DNA from: Acholeplasmatales bacterium
GTDB lineage: Bacteria > Bacillota_I > Bacilli_A > Acholeplasmatales > Anaeroplasmataceae
NCBI GenBank assembly: GCA_017524905.1
Contig: JAFXUP010000054.1
Span: 1 to 44,370, forward strand
Direction of reading: 5' to 3'
Length of the DNA: 44,370 nucleotides
Shown: one piece after another, positions 1-6,956 of the stretch
Numbering within the stretch: the stretch's first letter is position 1
Layout: every line of letters begins with the position of its first letter
Made by a program: the position numbers and the translations under genes
Notes under the pieces: generated by a model
Databases searched by the model: none
Told to the model about the DNA's origin: nothing
What the model saw: the letters and a program-made list of their open reading frames with translations, nothing else

Positions 1-888
1 AAGGCATCTTATGCTTTAGGTATTACTGATGAATTCGTTCAACCATTTGTATCTGATAAAAATGGTATGGTAGAAGATGGCGATTCAGTGGTATTTGCTA
101 ACTTTAGACCTGATAGAGCAATCCAAATTGCTACAGCTATTTCTAATCCAGAAGGAATTGTTTATAACCCTGCAAAGCCTTATAAGCTAGATACATCTAA
201 AGGACCAAAAAATGTATTCTTCGTTTCAATGATGAAGTATGCTGATCAAGTAAAGGGTAAATTAGCATTTGGTTTACAAAAGCTTGATAATTTATATGGT
301 GATATAGTTTCTAAAGCAGGCTTAAAGCAATTAAGAATTGCTGAAACTGAAAAATATGCTCACGTAACTTTCTTCTTTGATGGTGGTGCAGATAGAACAA
401 TCGAAGGTGCAGATCGTATCTTAGTTAATTCACCAAAGGTTGCAACATATGATTTACAACCAGAAATGAGCGCATATGAGGTATGTGATAAGGTTGTTGC
501 AGCTATAAAAGAAAAGAAGTATGATACTATCATTTTAAATTTCGCAAACTGCGATATGGTAGGACACACTGGTGTAATTCCTGCTGCAGTTAAGGCTGTT
601 GAAGCTGTTGATGAATGTGTAGGTAGAGTTGTTGCTGCCTTAGATGAAGTTGGTGGTGTTGCTTTAATTACTGCTGACCATGGTAATGCTGAAAAGCTTG
701 CTGATGAATTTGGTAGACCTTATACAGCTCATACTACAAATCCTGTACCTATTTGCTTAACAAGCCATGATTATGAATTAAGAGAAGGCGGAATTTTATC
801 TGATTTAGCTCCTACAATGCTAGAATTATTAGGAGTTGAAATTCCAGCTGAAATGACTTCTAAGTCATTAATTAAATCATCTAAATAA
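1..888 (+). CDS. gpmI: 2,3-bisphosphoglycerate-independent phosphoglycerate mutase, 5'-partial
   Basis: This is the C-terminal 295 residues of the cytosolic, Mn-dependent glycolytic enzyme that interconverts 3- and 2-phosphoglycerate; the family is about 510 residues long. The frame is open to base 1, so the internal ATG at 67 is not the start. Visible family motifs are NFRPDRA, the GADRTIEGADRILV stretch, KVATYDLQPEMSAYEV, the metal-site motif NCDMVGHTG, and TADHGNAEKL with its metal-binding Asp and His. Enolase, the next glycolytic enzyme, follows 1.4 kb downstream, separated by ribU. Many Lys codons are AAG, as in other likely highly expressed genes here. No strong terminator follows, only an AT-rich hairpin near 885-910. 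Confidence 0.97.
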   Translation, partial: KASYALGITDEFVQPFVSDKNGMVEDGDSVVFANFRPDRAIQIATAISNPEGIVYNPAKPYKLDTSKGPKNVFFVSMMKYADQVKGKLAFGLQKLDNLYGDIVSKAGLKQLRIAETEKYAHVTFFFDGGADRTIEGADRILVNSPKVATYDLQPEMSAYEVCDKVVAAIKEKKYDTIILNFANCDMVGHTGVIPAAVKAVEAVDECVGRVVAALDEVGGVALITADHGNAEKLADEFGRPYTAHTTNPVPICLTSHDYELREGGILSDLAPTMLELLGVEIPAEMTSKSLIKSSK

Positions 889-891
889 TTA

Positions 892-919
892 TTGTAATAA
901 TAGTTATTAGTGATATAAT
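892..919 (+). promoter_or_regulatory. Promoter of the FMN riboswitch-ribU unit
   Basis: A -35-like TTGTAA at 892-897 and an extended -10, TGaTATAAT, ending at 919 are separated by 16 nt. Transcription would start near 926, just before the riboswitch. This is called by eye from the consensus. Confidence 0.6.
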
Positions 920-932
920 AAATATGAACTAA

Positions 933-1115
933 ATATTTCTTCGGGGTTTGGTGTAATTCCATATCGGCGGTAAAGTCCGCGAGCTAAAAGGCATGAATAG
1001 GTGTAATTCCTATACCGACAGTATAGTCTGGATGAAAGAAGAAAAATTAAAATAATTTATAAGATTTTTTATAAATTAAAATTAATTCCCTGAAGATAAA
1101 TTCAGGGATTTTTAA
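933..1115 (+). promoter_or_regulatory. FMN riboswitch (RFN element) with intrinsic terminator
   Basis: The aptamer spans about 933-1045. It begins with TTCTTCGGGG and contains the conserved blocks GGTGTAATTCC, CGGCGGTAAAGTCCGCGAGC, a second GTGTAATTCC, CCGACAGTATAGTCTGGATG and the closing AAGAAGAA. This matches the RFN family, which binds FMN. Downstream, a perfect hairpin (CCCTGAA at 1088-1094 with TTCAGGG at 1101-1107, then a T-run) is an intrinsic terminator placed just before the ribU start. An AT-rich hairpin near 1054-1077 lies between aptamer and terminator and could take part in switching. The expected logic is that FMN excess terminates transcription before ribU. Confidence 0.95.
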
Positions 1116-1133
1116 TTTTAAGGAGAAACGAAA

Positions 1134-2021
1134 ATGAAAAACAAAAAGAATTTAATTTTATTTATTGCCATTGTTGCAATAGGCCTTGGATTAATTTTAA
1201 CTGGCTTTATCTTAAACATAGTTTTAAAAAATAACTTTGTTGCAACTGAAGCAGTTAAAAAATATAAGCCAGGATTTTATATTTATTTACTTGAGATAGT
1301 AGGAGCTTTAATATTCTTATTATCATTTGGATATTTATATACATATCTTCAAGAAAAATATAATTTAAAGAAAATGACTATCAAACAGATGGCAGTTATT
1401 GGTGTATTTAGTGCATTATCAATAATTTTATATTATTTTGGAAAATTTAATTTACCAATTTTCCCATCTTGGCTAGATATTCAATTTTCTGAAATTCCGG
1501 CATTAATAATTTCTTTTATGTATGGACCAGTATCAGGAATATTAATTATCTTAGTAAGATTTTTCTGTAAGCTACCTGGTACTTCAACTGTAGGTGTTGG
1601 TGAAATGGCTGATTTATTAATTGGTTTAACTTTAATAATAGTATCTGGCTTAATTTATAAAAAGCATAAAAATATTAAAGGTGCAGTTAATGCTTTAATA
1701 TTTGGTATGCTTGCAGCAACAGTTGTTGCAACAATTTCAAATTGGTTACTTTTAATACCTGCATATAAAGGTATTGCAGGATATCCTCAAGCTCTACTTA
1801 CAGGAGGAATGGATTTAATTATATCTGGTAATAAAGGTGTTGTAACAGATGATAATTTTATGGTTTACTATTTATTTATTGGTGTCGTTCCTTTCAATTT
1901 ATTAAGATATTCACTAGTATTTACAATTACATTCTTACTTTATAAAAGGCTACATATGCTAATTAATCATATTGTAGGAGATTTTGATGAAGAAGAAGTT
2001 ATAGTTGAAGAAAATAATTAA
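1134..2021 (+). CDS. ribU: Riboflavin ECF transporter S component RibU with extra N-terminal membrane region
   Basis: This is the substrate-binding membrane subunit of an energy-coupling-factor transporter for riboflavin; it needs the EcfAA'T module, which is not in this window. The core from about residue 83 carries RibU family sequence: PSWLDIQFSEIPALI, YGPVSGILI and a VGEMADLLIGL segment, with about six membrane spans. The FMN riboswitch directly upstream supports the substrate assignment. The protein has 295 residues against about 190 for ordinary RibU. The excess is an N-terminal region with two predicted membrane spans (about 7-29 and 48-70), plus an acidic C-terminal tail. The start ATG has the strong site AAGGAGAAACG. 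RibF, which uses the imported riboflavin, lies at 38366. Confidence 0.9.
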   Translation: MKNKKNLILFIAIVAIGLGLILTGFILNIVLKNNFVATEAVKKYKPGFYIYLLEIVGALIFLLSFGYLYTYLQEKYNLKKMTIKQMAVIGVFSALSIILYYFGKFNLPIFPSWLDIQFSEIPALIISFMYGPVSGILIILVRFFCKLPGTSTVGVGEMADLLIGLTLIIVSGLIYKKHKNIKGAVNALIFGMLAATVVATISNWLLLIPAYKGIAGYPQALLTGGMDLIISGNKGVVTDDNFMVYYLFIGVVPFNLLRYSLVFTITFLLYKRLHMLINHIVGDFDEEEVIVEENN

Positions 2022-2028
2022 AAATATA

Positions 2029-2060
2029 AGAGAATGCTTTTTAAAAAACATTCTCTTTTA
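2029..2060 (+). terminator. Intrinsic terminator after ribU
   Basis: AGAGAATG at 2029-2036 pairs perfectly with CATTCTCT at 2049-2056 and is followed by a short T-run. It sits 7 nt after the ribU stop codon. Confidence 0.8.
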
Positions 2061-2145
2061 AATTTTCATATTATATTTGGATAATTATCAGATTATTTAA
2101 AAAAGAAAATAAAAAAGAAAACTAATTTAAGTGCTTACATAAAAC

Positions 2146-2161
2146 ATTAAAACGTTTTCAT
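2146..2161 (+). promoter_or_regulatory. Catabolite-responsive-element-like operator upstream of eno
   Basis: ATTAAAACGTTTTCAT contains the perfect palindrome AAAACGTTTT (2149-2158). On the other strand it reads ATGAAAACGTTTTAAT, one mismatch from the CcpA cre consensus WTGNAANCGNWNNCW as I recall it. It lies about 35 bp upstream of the eno -10, where it could activate or repress. A near-identical box precedes the TetR/GPH operon at 6236-6250. CcpA itself is not in the window. Confidence 0.5.
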
Positions 2162-2195
2162 CGATAATTTTATATTTATATATAAAAAATTAATG

Positions 2196-2201
2196 TATAA
2201 T
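2196..2201 (+). promoter_or_regulatory. eno -10 element
   Basis: A perfect TATAAT lies 59 nt before the eno start codon. The -35 region is AT-rich without a good hexamer, which fits an activator-assisted promoter. The leader that follows contains an imperfect tandem repeat of TTGGTAAAAATTT (2206-2229). Confidence 0.55.
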
Positions 2202-2253
2202 GTGATTGGTAAAAATTTTGGTAAAATTTAAATAATAATACAAGGAGATGTAA

Positions 2254-3570
<1,317 letters not shown>

Positions 3571-3594
3571 TATTAATTCAAAAAATAATATTTG

Positions 3595-3640
3595 GTAGTT
3601 AAAGGAAAATAGCAAAATATTTTCCTTTTCCTACTTTTTA
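3595..3640 (+). terminator. Terminator between eno and efp
   Basis: AAAGGAAAAT (3601-3610) pairs with ATTTTCCTTT (3619-3628). The outer GTAG/CTAC arms extend the stem, and TTTTT follows. The efp ribosome binding site begins only a few bases after the T-run, so no separate efp promoter fits after the hairpin. Confidence 0.8.
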
Positions 3641-3654
3641 ATAGGAGATAAAAA

Positions 3655-4206
3655 ATGATTAACGTAAACGAATTAAAAAATGGCGTTGTTATCGAATATG
3701 ATGGCAAGCTTGTTCAAATTATGGAATTTATGCACGTATTACAAAATAAGGTTGCATATGTAAGAGTAAAAATGAAAGATTTAAGAACTGGTACAGTTAC
3801 TGAAACTGCATTAAAGGGTTCTGATTCAGCATTCAAGAGATGCTATATTGATAAGCGTCCTATGCAATATTTATATAACTCAGGCGATATGTTCACATTC
3901 ATGGATAATGAAACTTATGAACAAATCGATATTCCTGCTGAAAGACTTGAATGGGAATCTAAGTTCATGAAGGATGGAGACGAAGTACAAATCACTATGT
4001 ATGAAGGCGAAATCTTAGGTGTATCTTTAGCTGATAAGGTTACACTTGAAATCGTTGATACAACTCCAGCTATCAAAGGACAAGCTACTGATAGAAAGAA
4101 AGCAACATTAGAAACTGGCTTAGAAGTTACAGTTCCTGCATTCTTAGAAAACGGAACTAAGATTGTTGTTTCAACAATTGATGGTTCTTATGTATCAAGA
4201 GCTTAA
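3655..4206 (+). CDS. efp: Translation elongation factor P with unusual tip loop
   Basis: EF-P binds the ribosome between the P and E sites and relieves stalling at polyproline stretches. The 183 residues cover the normal three domains, with N-terminal MINVNELKNG, LRTG near residue 43 and a C-terminal OB domain ending in DGSYVSRA. In most bacteria the domain-I tip reads HVKPGKGAAFVR. Here it reads HVLQNKVAYVR (residues 27-37). Lys32, at the position modified in Bacillus subtilis, is kept, but the Pro-Gly before it and the Gly after it are gone and the loop is one residue shorter. The start has TAGGAGATAAAAA upstream. The gene shares codon bias with eno. Confidence 0.96.
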   Translation: MINVNELKNGVVIEYDGKLVQIMEFMHVLQNKVAYVRVKMKDLRTGTVTETALKGSDSAFKRCYIDKRPMQYLYNSGDMFTFMDNETYEQIDIPAERLEWESKFMKDGDEVQITMYEGEILGVSLADKVTLEIVDTTPAIKGQATDRKKATLETGLEVTVPAFLENGTKIVVSTIDGSYVSRA

Positions 4207-4220
4207 TTTTAATATTATTT

Positions 4221-4240
4221 AACACAATTTTTATTGTGTT
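4221..4240 (+). terminator. AT-rich hairpin between efp and tRNA-Gln
   Basis: AACACAAT, a TTTT loop and ATTGTGTT form a perfect 8-bp stem ending 5 nt before the tRNA. It lacks a clean T-run, so it may be a weak terminator or a processing structure. No promoter is seen between efp and the tRNA, so the tRNA may be co-transcribed with efp. Confidence 0.4.
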
Positions 4241-4245
4241 AATTT

Positions 4246-4320
4246 AGCAGCTTAGCCAAGCGGTAAGGCCCCGGACTCTGACCCCGGTATGCACAGGTTC
4301 GAACCCTGTAGCTGCTGCCA
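4246..4320 (+). tRNA. tRNA-Gln (anticodon CTG)
   Basis: The cloverleaf folds completely. The acceptor stem is AGCAGCT/AGCTGCT. The D arm is GCC...GGC. The anticodon arm is CCGGA, loop CTCTGAC, then CCCGG. The variable region is TATGC, and the T arm is ACAGG-TTCGAAC-CCTGT. G73 and an encoded CCA follow. The anticodon CUG reads CAG. G73 agrees with glutamine identity. Base pair 31-39 is an A-C mismatch next to the loop, where glutamine tRNAs often have A-U. CAG-reading tRNAs are often absent in such AT-rich genomes, where UUG wobbles. Confidence 0.95.
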
Positions 4321-4334
4321 TTAAAGAACAATAG

Positions 4335-4362
4335 GATTGATACGAGTTATCAATCTTTTTTT
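4335..4362 (+). terminator. Terminator of the tRNA-Gln unit
   Basis: GATTGATA (4335-4342), loop CGAGT and TATCAATC (4348-4355) are followed by seven T residues. It also forms the far boundary of the decayed minus-strand gene. Confidence 0.9.
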
Positions 4363-4627
4363 CGTTCTTTTAATATCATATCTTTTGTTTTATATTTCTT
4401 TCCATCAGAAGCAGTTATCGAGGATTCCTCGAATATTGATCTAATTCACAGTCATTTATTATATTTTTAATATGTAGACTGATATTGTCAATTGAAACAT
4501 TAAATAATAATGCCATATCTTTTTGGGTTAACCAAACAGTTTCTTGGTTTGGTGACACATTTACATCTAAACTAAAATCACCATATTCAAATTTTATCAA
4601 TTCGTATTTCTTTTCTTGAATATTCAT
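4351..4627 (-). pseudogene. Remnant of a RhuM-family (mobile-element-associated) gene, frameshifted and truncated
   Basis: The minus strand opens with a good site (AAGAGGAAATTAAT before ATG at 4627) and encodes the typical RhuM N-terminus: FEYGDFSLDVNVS, then TVWLTQKDMALLFNVS, then IKNIINDCELDQ. It then stops at 4415. In the neighbouring frame the reading resumes with IFEESSITASDGKKYKTK, the next block of RhuM proteins as I recall them, before running into the tRNA terminator. So the gene lost its frame near 4433 and all sequence after about residue 90; intact homologues are around 300 residues or more. It is the only minus-strand coding trace in the window and marks an old insertion beside a tRNA. 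Confidence 0.75.
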
Positions 4628-4687
4628 ATTAATTTCCTCTTAATTTTCTCAAAAAAAGAAAAGCTTTACTGTATTTCTGCAATTTGG

Positions 4688-4716
4688 AAGTTTAATTAAA
4701 AATTAAACTTTTTTTC
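4688..4716 (+). terminator. Orphan rightward terminator
   Basis: AAGTTTAATT (4688-4697), AAA and AATTAAACTT (4701-4710) form a perfect 10-bp stem followed by TTTTTTC. No + strand gene lies before it back to the tRNA terminator, so it probably belonged to a gene that has been deleted. The rest of 4628-4739 shows no other feature. Confidence 0.6.
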
Positions 4717-4739
4717 TTTATTTTAAGCAGAGTTTTAAA

Positions 4740-4745
4740 TATAAT
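4740..4745 (+). promoter_or_regulatory. -10 element with very short leader
   Basis: A perfect TATAAT lies 18 nt before the GTG start of the zinc-ribbon gene, so the leader would be only about 11 nt. The -35 at 4717-4722 (TTTATT) is weak. Confidence 0.45.
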
Positions 4746-4762
4746 ATTATTGGTGATGAAAA

Positions 4763-5578
4763 GTGTATTGTTCAAATTGTGGGAAAAAGAATAAAGATGA
4801 TGCTAATGTATGCATTAACTGTGGTTCTAAATTAGAAAAAGAAGACTTATTTAAAATTGATGAGGATTTATTTAAAATCGATTCATCTGAATTTGAAGAT
4901 TTAAAAGAAATTAAAAATGAAAAACCAAAAACTAATAATATTGAAATAAATAAAGAAAAAGAAAAAATAACTGAAACAAAAAAAGAAGAATTAAATAAAA
5001 ATTATTATGATGAAGAAAAGAAAGAAGAAATAAAAAATAATTATATTCCACCAAGGCCTGAAGAAAGAAAAGATTTAGTTCAATCAAGATATTATTTTAA
5101 TAAATATAGTCATGTTATAGATCTAGATGCTAGCAATCGTTCTTTTATTGCAGCAATTGGTATTATATTTATTTTTTTGGCATTTATAATTGCCTTTTTT
5201 ACCTTAGTGAAATCTCAAGCAAAAGGAGAATTCATTCCTATTCTTATTATGTTTTCATTTTTCTTATTCGTACTTGCTTTGATAACAGTTGCTTTAATTA
5301 AGACAGCAGGTGATAATATAAAAGCAAAGAATGCTTTAAAAATAGGTAAATTTATTGAAGCTAAAATTATAGATATAAATTCTAGAGTTATTAGAAATGG
5401 TGCTATATCAAAAATAAACCATATTATTGTTTTTGAGTATAGTTTGAATGGTATTAAAAATATAACTAGCCAAAAGGTTAGTGAAAGCCTTGCCTTAGAA
5501 TTATCTATAGGTGAAATGATTAAAGTAAAAGCAAGTGATTCTATTGCAGTAATAGATGAAAAAAATTATCAATTGTAA
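4763..5578 (+). CDS. Zinc-ribbon membrane protein of unknown function
   Basis: The start is GTG after a GGTGAT site. The N-terminus is a small zinc ribbon with two CxxC pairs (Cys3/Cys6 and Cys17/Cys20, YCSNCGKKN and VCINCGSK). Residues about 25-110 form a highly charged Lys/Glu linker containing the duplicated phrase EDLFKID. Two membrane spans follow (about 128-150 and 157-180). The C-terminal 80 residues look like a small beta-rich domain of the kind found in membrane-anchored DUF3592-type proteins, but that match is tentative. The product should sit in the cytoplasmic membrane with the zinc ribbon inside. No function can be given. It lies just after a mobile-element scar, but its codon use is like that of its neighbours. 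Confidence 0.8.
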   Translation: MYCSNCGKKNKDDANVCINCGSKLEKEDLFKIDEDLFKIDSSEFEDLKEIKNEKPKTNNIEINKEKEKITETKKEELNKNYYDEEKKEEIKNNYIPPRPEERKDLVQSRYYFNKYSHVIDLDASNRSFIAAIGIIFIFLAFIIAFFTLVKSQAKGEFIPILIMFSFFLFVLALITVALIKTAGDNIKAKNALKIGKFIEAKIIDINSRVIRNGAISKINHIIVFEYSLNGIKNITSQKVSESLALELSIGEMIKVKASDSIAVIDEKNYQL

Positions 5579-5601
5579 ATAAATGATAAATTGTTTATAA
5601 T
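5573..5601 (+). promoter_or_regulatory. Promoter of the YcxB-like gene
   Basis: TTGTAA (5573-5578) and TATAAT (5596-5601) are separated by 17 nt. The -35 overlaps the stop codon of the preceding gene. Confidence 0.65.
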
Positions 5602-5631
5602 TAAAAAAGAATTAAAAGAAAGGAATAATTA

Positions 5632-5649
5632 ATGATTCTCATTAATTAA
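5632..5649 (+). other. Five-codon upstream ORF in front of the YcxB-like gene
   Basis: ATG ATT CTC ATT AAT TAA encodes MILIN. It has a good ribosome binding site (GAAAGGA at 5618-5624), whereas the ATG of the next gene, 8 nt after this stop, has only A-rich sequence before it. This suggests that translation of the main gene is coupled to the mini-ORF. It could also be a chance ORF created by a small indel that moved the true start out of frame. Confidence 0.4.
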
Positions 5650-5656
5650 AAAAAAT

Positions 5657-6211
5657 ATGGTTTCAAAGAATTTAACTGTTATAACTAAAGATATGGCTTT
5701 AAATAATTTAGTTAAAGCAGCAAGAAAAAATACAATTTCAAGATTTATCTTATCATTAGTAATTATGATATTAGGTATTTTAGTTATGATTTCTGGATTT
5801 ACAGCAAATAATAATTTATATTCAATTTTAGGTGCGTTTTTTGTAGCTTGTAGTATTGTTTATTTTGTTTTAGCAGGAATAAGCTTTAAAAAAGCACCAA
5901 AGGATATTTTAAAAAATAATCCCGATTTAAATGAAGGTGATTTAAATTATAATTTCTCATTTAAAGAAGGATATATTGAAGCAGTAGTAGTTAATACTTA
6001 TAGAAAAAATAATTTAAGATATGAATATAATCAAATAAAAAGAGTTAATGAATATAAGGATAGATATGATATTATTTTAAAAGAGCATTTAATTCTTTTT
6101 GTTAATAAGGATGGCTTTACTGGAGAAAAAAGTGAAGAATTCTTTAGAATAAATTTAGAAAAAAATAAGTGCAAAATAATTAATAAGATTAAAGAAGAAA
6201 AGCAAAATTAA
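5657..6211 (+). CDS. YcxB-like small membrane protein
   Basis: This 184-residue protein has two membrane spans (about 29-49 and 55-78). A C-terminal cytosolic domain follows with YNFSFKEGYIEAV, then LRYEYNQIKRVNEYKDRYDIIL and LFVNKDGFTG. This is the pattern of the YcxB-like domain, whose function is not known. The ATG at 5657 lacks its own Shine-Dalgarno, and the nearest site serves a five-codon ORF that ends 8 nt upstream. The gene has its own promoter and terminator, so it is a single-gene unit. Membrane location is inferred from hydrophobicity. Confidence 0.75.
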   Translation: MVSKNLTVITKDMALNNLVKAARKNTISRFILSLVIMILGILVMISGFTANNNLYSILGAFFVACSIVYFVLAGISFKKAPKDILKNNPDLNEGDLNYNFSFKEGYIEAVVVNTYRKNNLRYEYNQIKRVNEYKDRYDIILKEHLILFVNKDGFTGEKSEEFFRINLEKNKCKIINKIKEEKQN

Positions 6212-6228
6212 GCTTTTCTTCTTTTTTT
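6192..6228 (+). terminator. Terminator overlapping the YcxB-like stop codon
   Basis: AAGAAGAAAAGC (6192-6203) pairs with GCTTTTCTTCTT (6212-6223) and a T-run follows. The stop codon sits in the loop. Confidence 0.85.
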
Positions 6229-6235
6229 ATTAAAA

Positions 6236-6250
6236 ATTGAAAACGTTTTA
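6236..6250 (+). promoter_or_regulatory. CcpA/LacI-type box upstream of the TetR operon
   Basis: ATTGAAAACGTTTTA holds the perfect palindrome AAAACGTTTT (6240-6249). It matches the cre consensus except at the position near its 3' end where C is expected. It directly abuts the -35 hexamer at 6251. This suggests carbon catabolite control of the sugar-type cassette. Confidence 0.5.
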
Positions 6251-6279
6251 TTGACTATTTTTGAAACTCGTGCTATCAT
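6251..6279 (+). promoter_or_regulatory. Promoter of the tetR-GPH-GT-galK operon
   Basis: TTGACT (6251-6256), 17 nt, then extended -10 TGcTATCAT (6271-6279). This is one of the best promoter matches in the window. The -10 is embedded in the proposed TetR operator. Confidence 0.8.
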
Positions 6280-6299
6280 AATGATAGACGAACTATCAT
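6273..6299 (+). promoter_or_regulatory. Composite TetR-family operator, three half-sites
   Basis: CTATCAT (6273-6279), A, ATGATAG (6281-6287) is a perfect 7+1+7 palindrome covering the -10. After ACGAA a third half-site CTATCAT (6293-6299) makes a second perfect inverted repeat with ATGATAG, spacer 5. The half-site resembles the CTATCA of the classical tetO operator. The TetR-family gene starts 37 nt later, so autorepression is the simplest reading. Confidence 0.7.
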
Positions 6300-6335
6300 T
6301 TTGTAAAAAATTTTATAAAAAAGAGGTAATTAATT

Positions 6336-6941
6336 ATGAGTAGAGTGACAGATTTAACTAAGAAGGTAATTACAGAAACAGCTTTAAATATGTTTATTGA
6401 AAATTCTATTAGTAAAGTAAGATTATATGATATTGCGGCAAAAGCAGATGTAGGTGAAGCTACAATCTATAGACATTTTGGTAATAAACAAAATGTTGTT
6501 ATTTCAGCTGCAATTGAATTATCAAATAGAATTTCAGTTGAATATTTAAGTAGAGATGAAAGCCTATCAGGCTTAGAAAGTATTAGAAAATTCTATAATG
6601 TTTTCTTAACTATCTTTAAGAATTATAATTATTATTTTTCATTCTTAAATGAATTAGATACTTATTTATTAGCAGAAGATTATAACGGAAGAGATAATTA
6701 TCAAAATAATCTAAATTATTATAAAGAAGTATTCTATAAGGATTATGAAAAAGGATTAGAAGATAACTCTATTAGAAAAATAGATGATGTTGAAGCTTTC
6801 TATTTCGCTACAACTCATTCTTTAACTGCATTATGCAAAAAATTATCAACTAAAAAGATTTTAGAGCAAGATGACTACGTTGATAAAGAAAAAGAAATAG
6901 AAGTTTTAATTGAAATATTCTTGGATTATTTAAAAAAATAG
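6336..6941 (+). CDS. TetR/AcrR-family transcriptional regulator
   Basis: This 201-residue protein has the usual TetR layout. An N-terminal helix-turn-helix spans about residues 8-55 (TALNMFIENSISKVRLYDIA, then DVGEATIYRHFGNKQNV). A helical ligand-binding and dimer domain rich in Tyr and Phe follows. The ligand cannot be read from sequence. It is the first gene of a four-gene operon that continues with a GPH-type symporter 15 nt later. It therefore probably controls uptake and use of one sugar or glycoside, and itself, through the operator over the promoter. The start ATG has AGAGGT upstream. Regulators of sugar cassettes are more often LacI, GntR or AraC types, so a TetR here is slightly unusual. 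Confidence 0.92.
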   Translation: MSRVTDLTKKVITETALNMFIENSISKVRLYDIAAKADVGEATIYRHFGNKQNVVISAAIELSNRISVEYLSRDESLSGLESIRKFYNVFLTIFKNYNYYFSFLNELDTYLLAEDYNGRDNYQNNLNYYKEVFYKDYEKGLEDNSIRKIDDVEAFYFATTHSLTALCKKLSTKKILEQDDYVDKEKEIEVLIEIFLDYLKK

Positions 6942-6956
6942 GAGGAAATATAAAAA

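Noticed and set aside
360..962. Minus-strand ORFs opposite the 3' end of gpmI
   Set aside because: They lie opposite a clear conserved gene and riboswitch region, with no binding sites or recognisable protein sequence.
6273..6299. Tetracycline-resistance system, because the operator resembles tetO
   Set aside because: The operon encodes a GPH symporter and sugar-type enzymes, not a TetA efflux pump or ribosomal protection protein.
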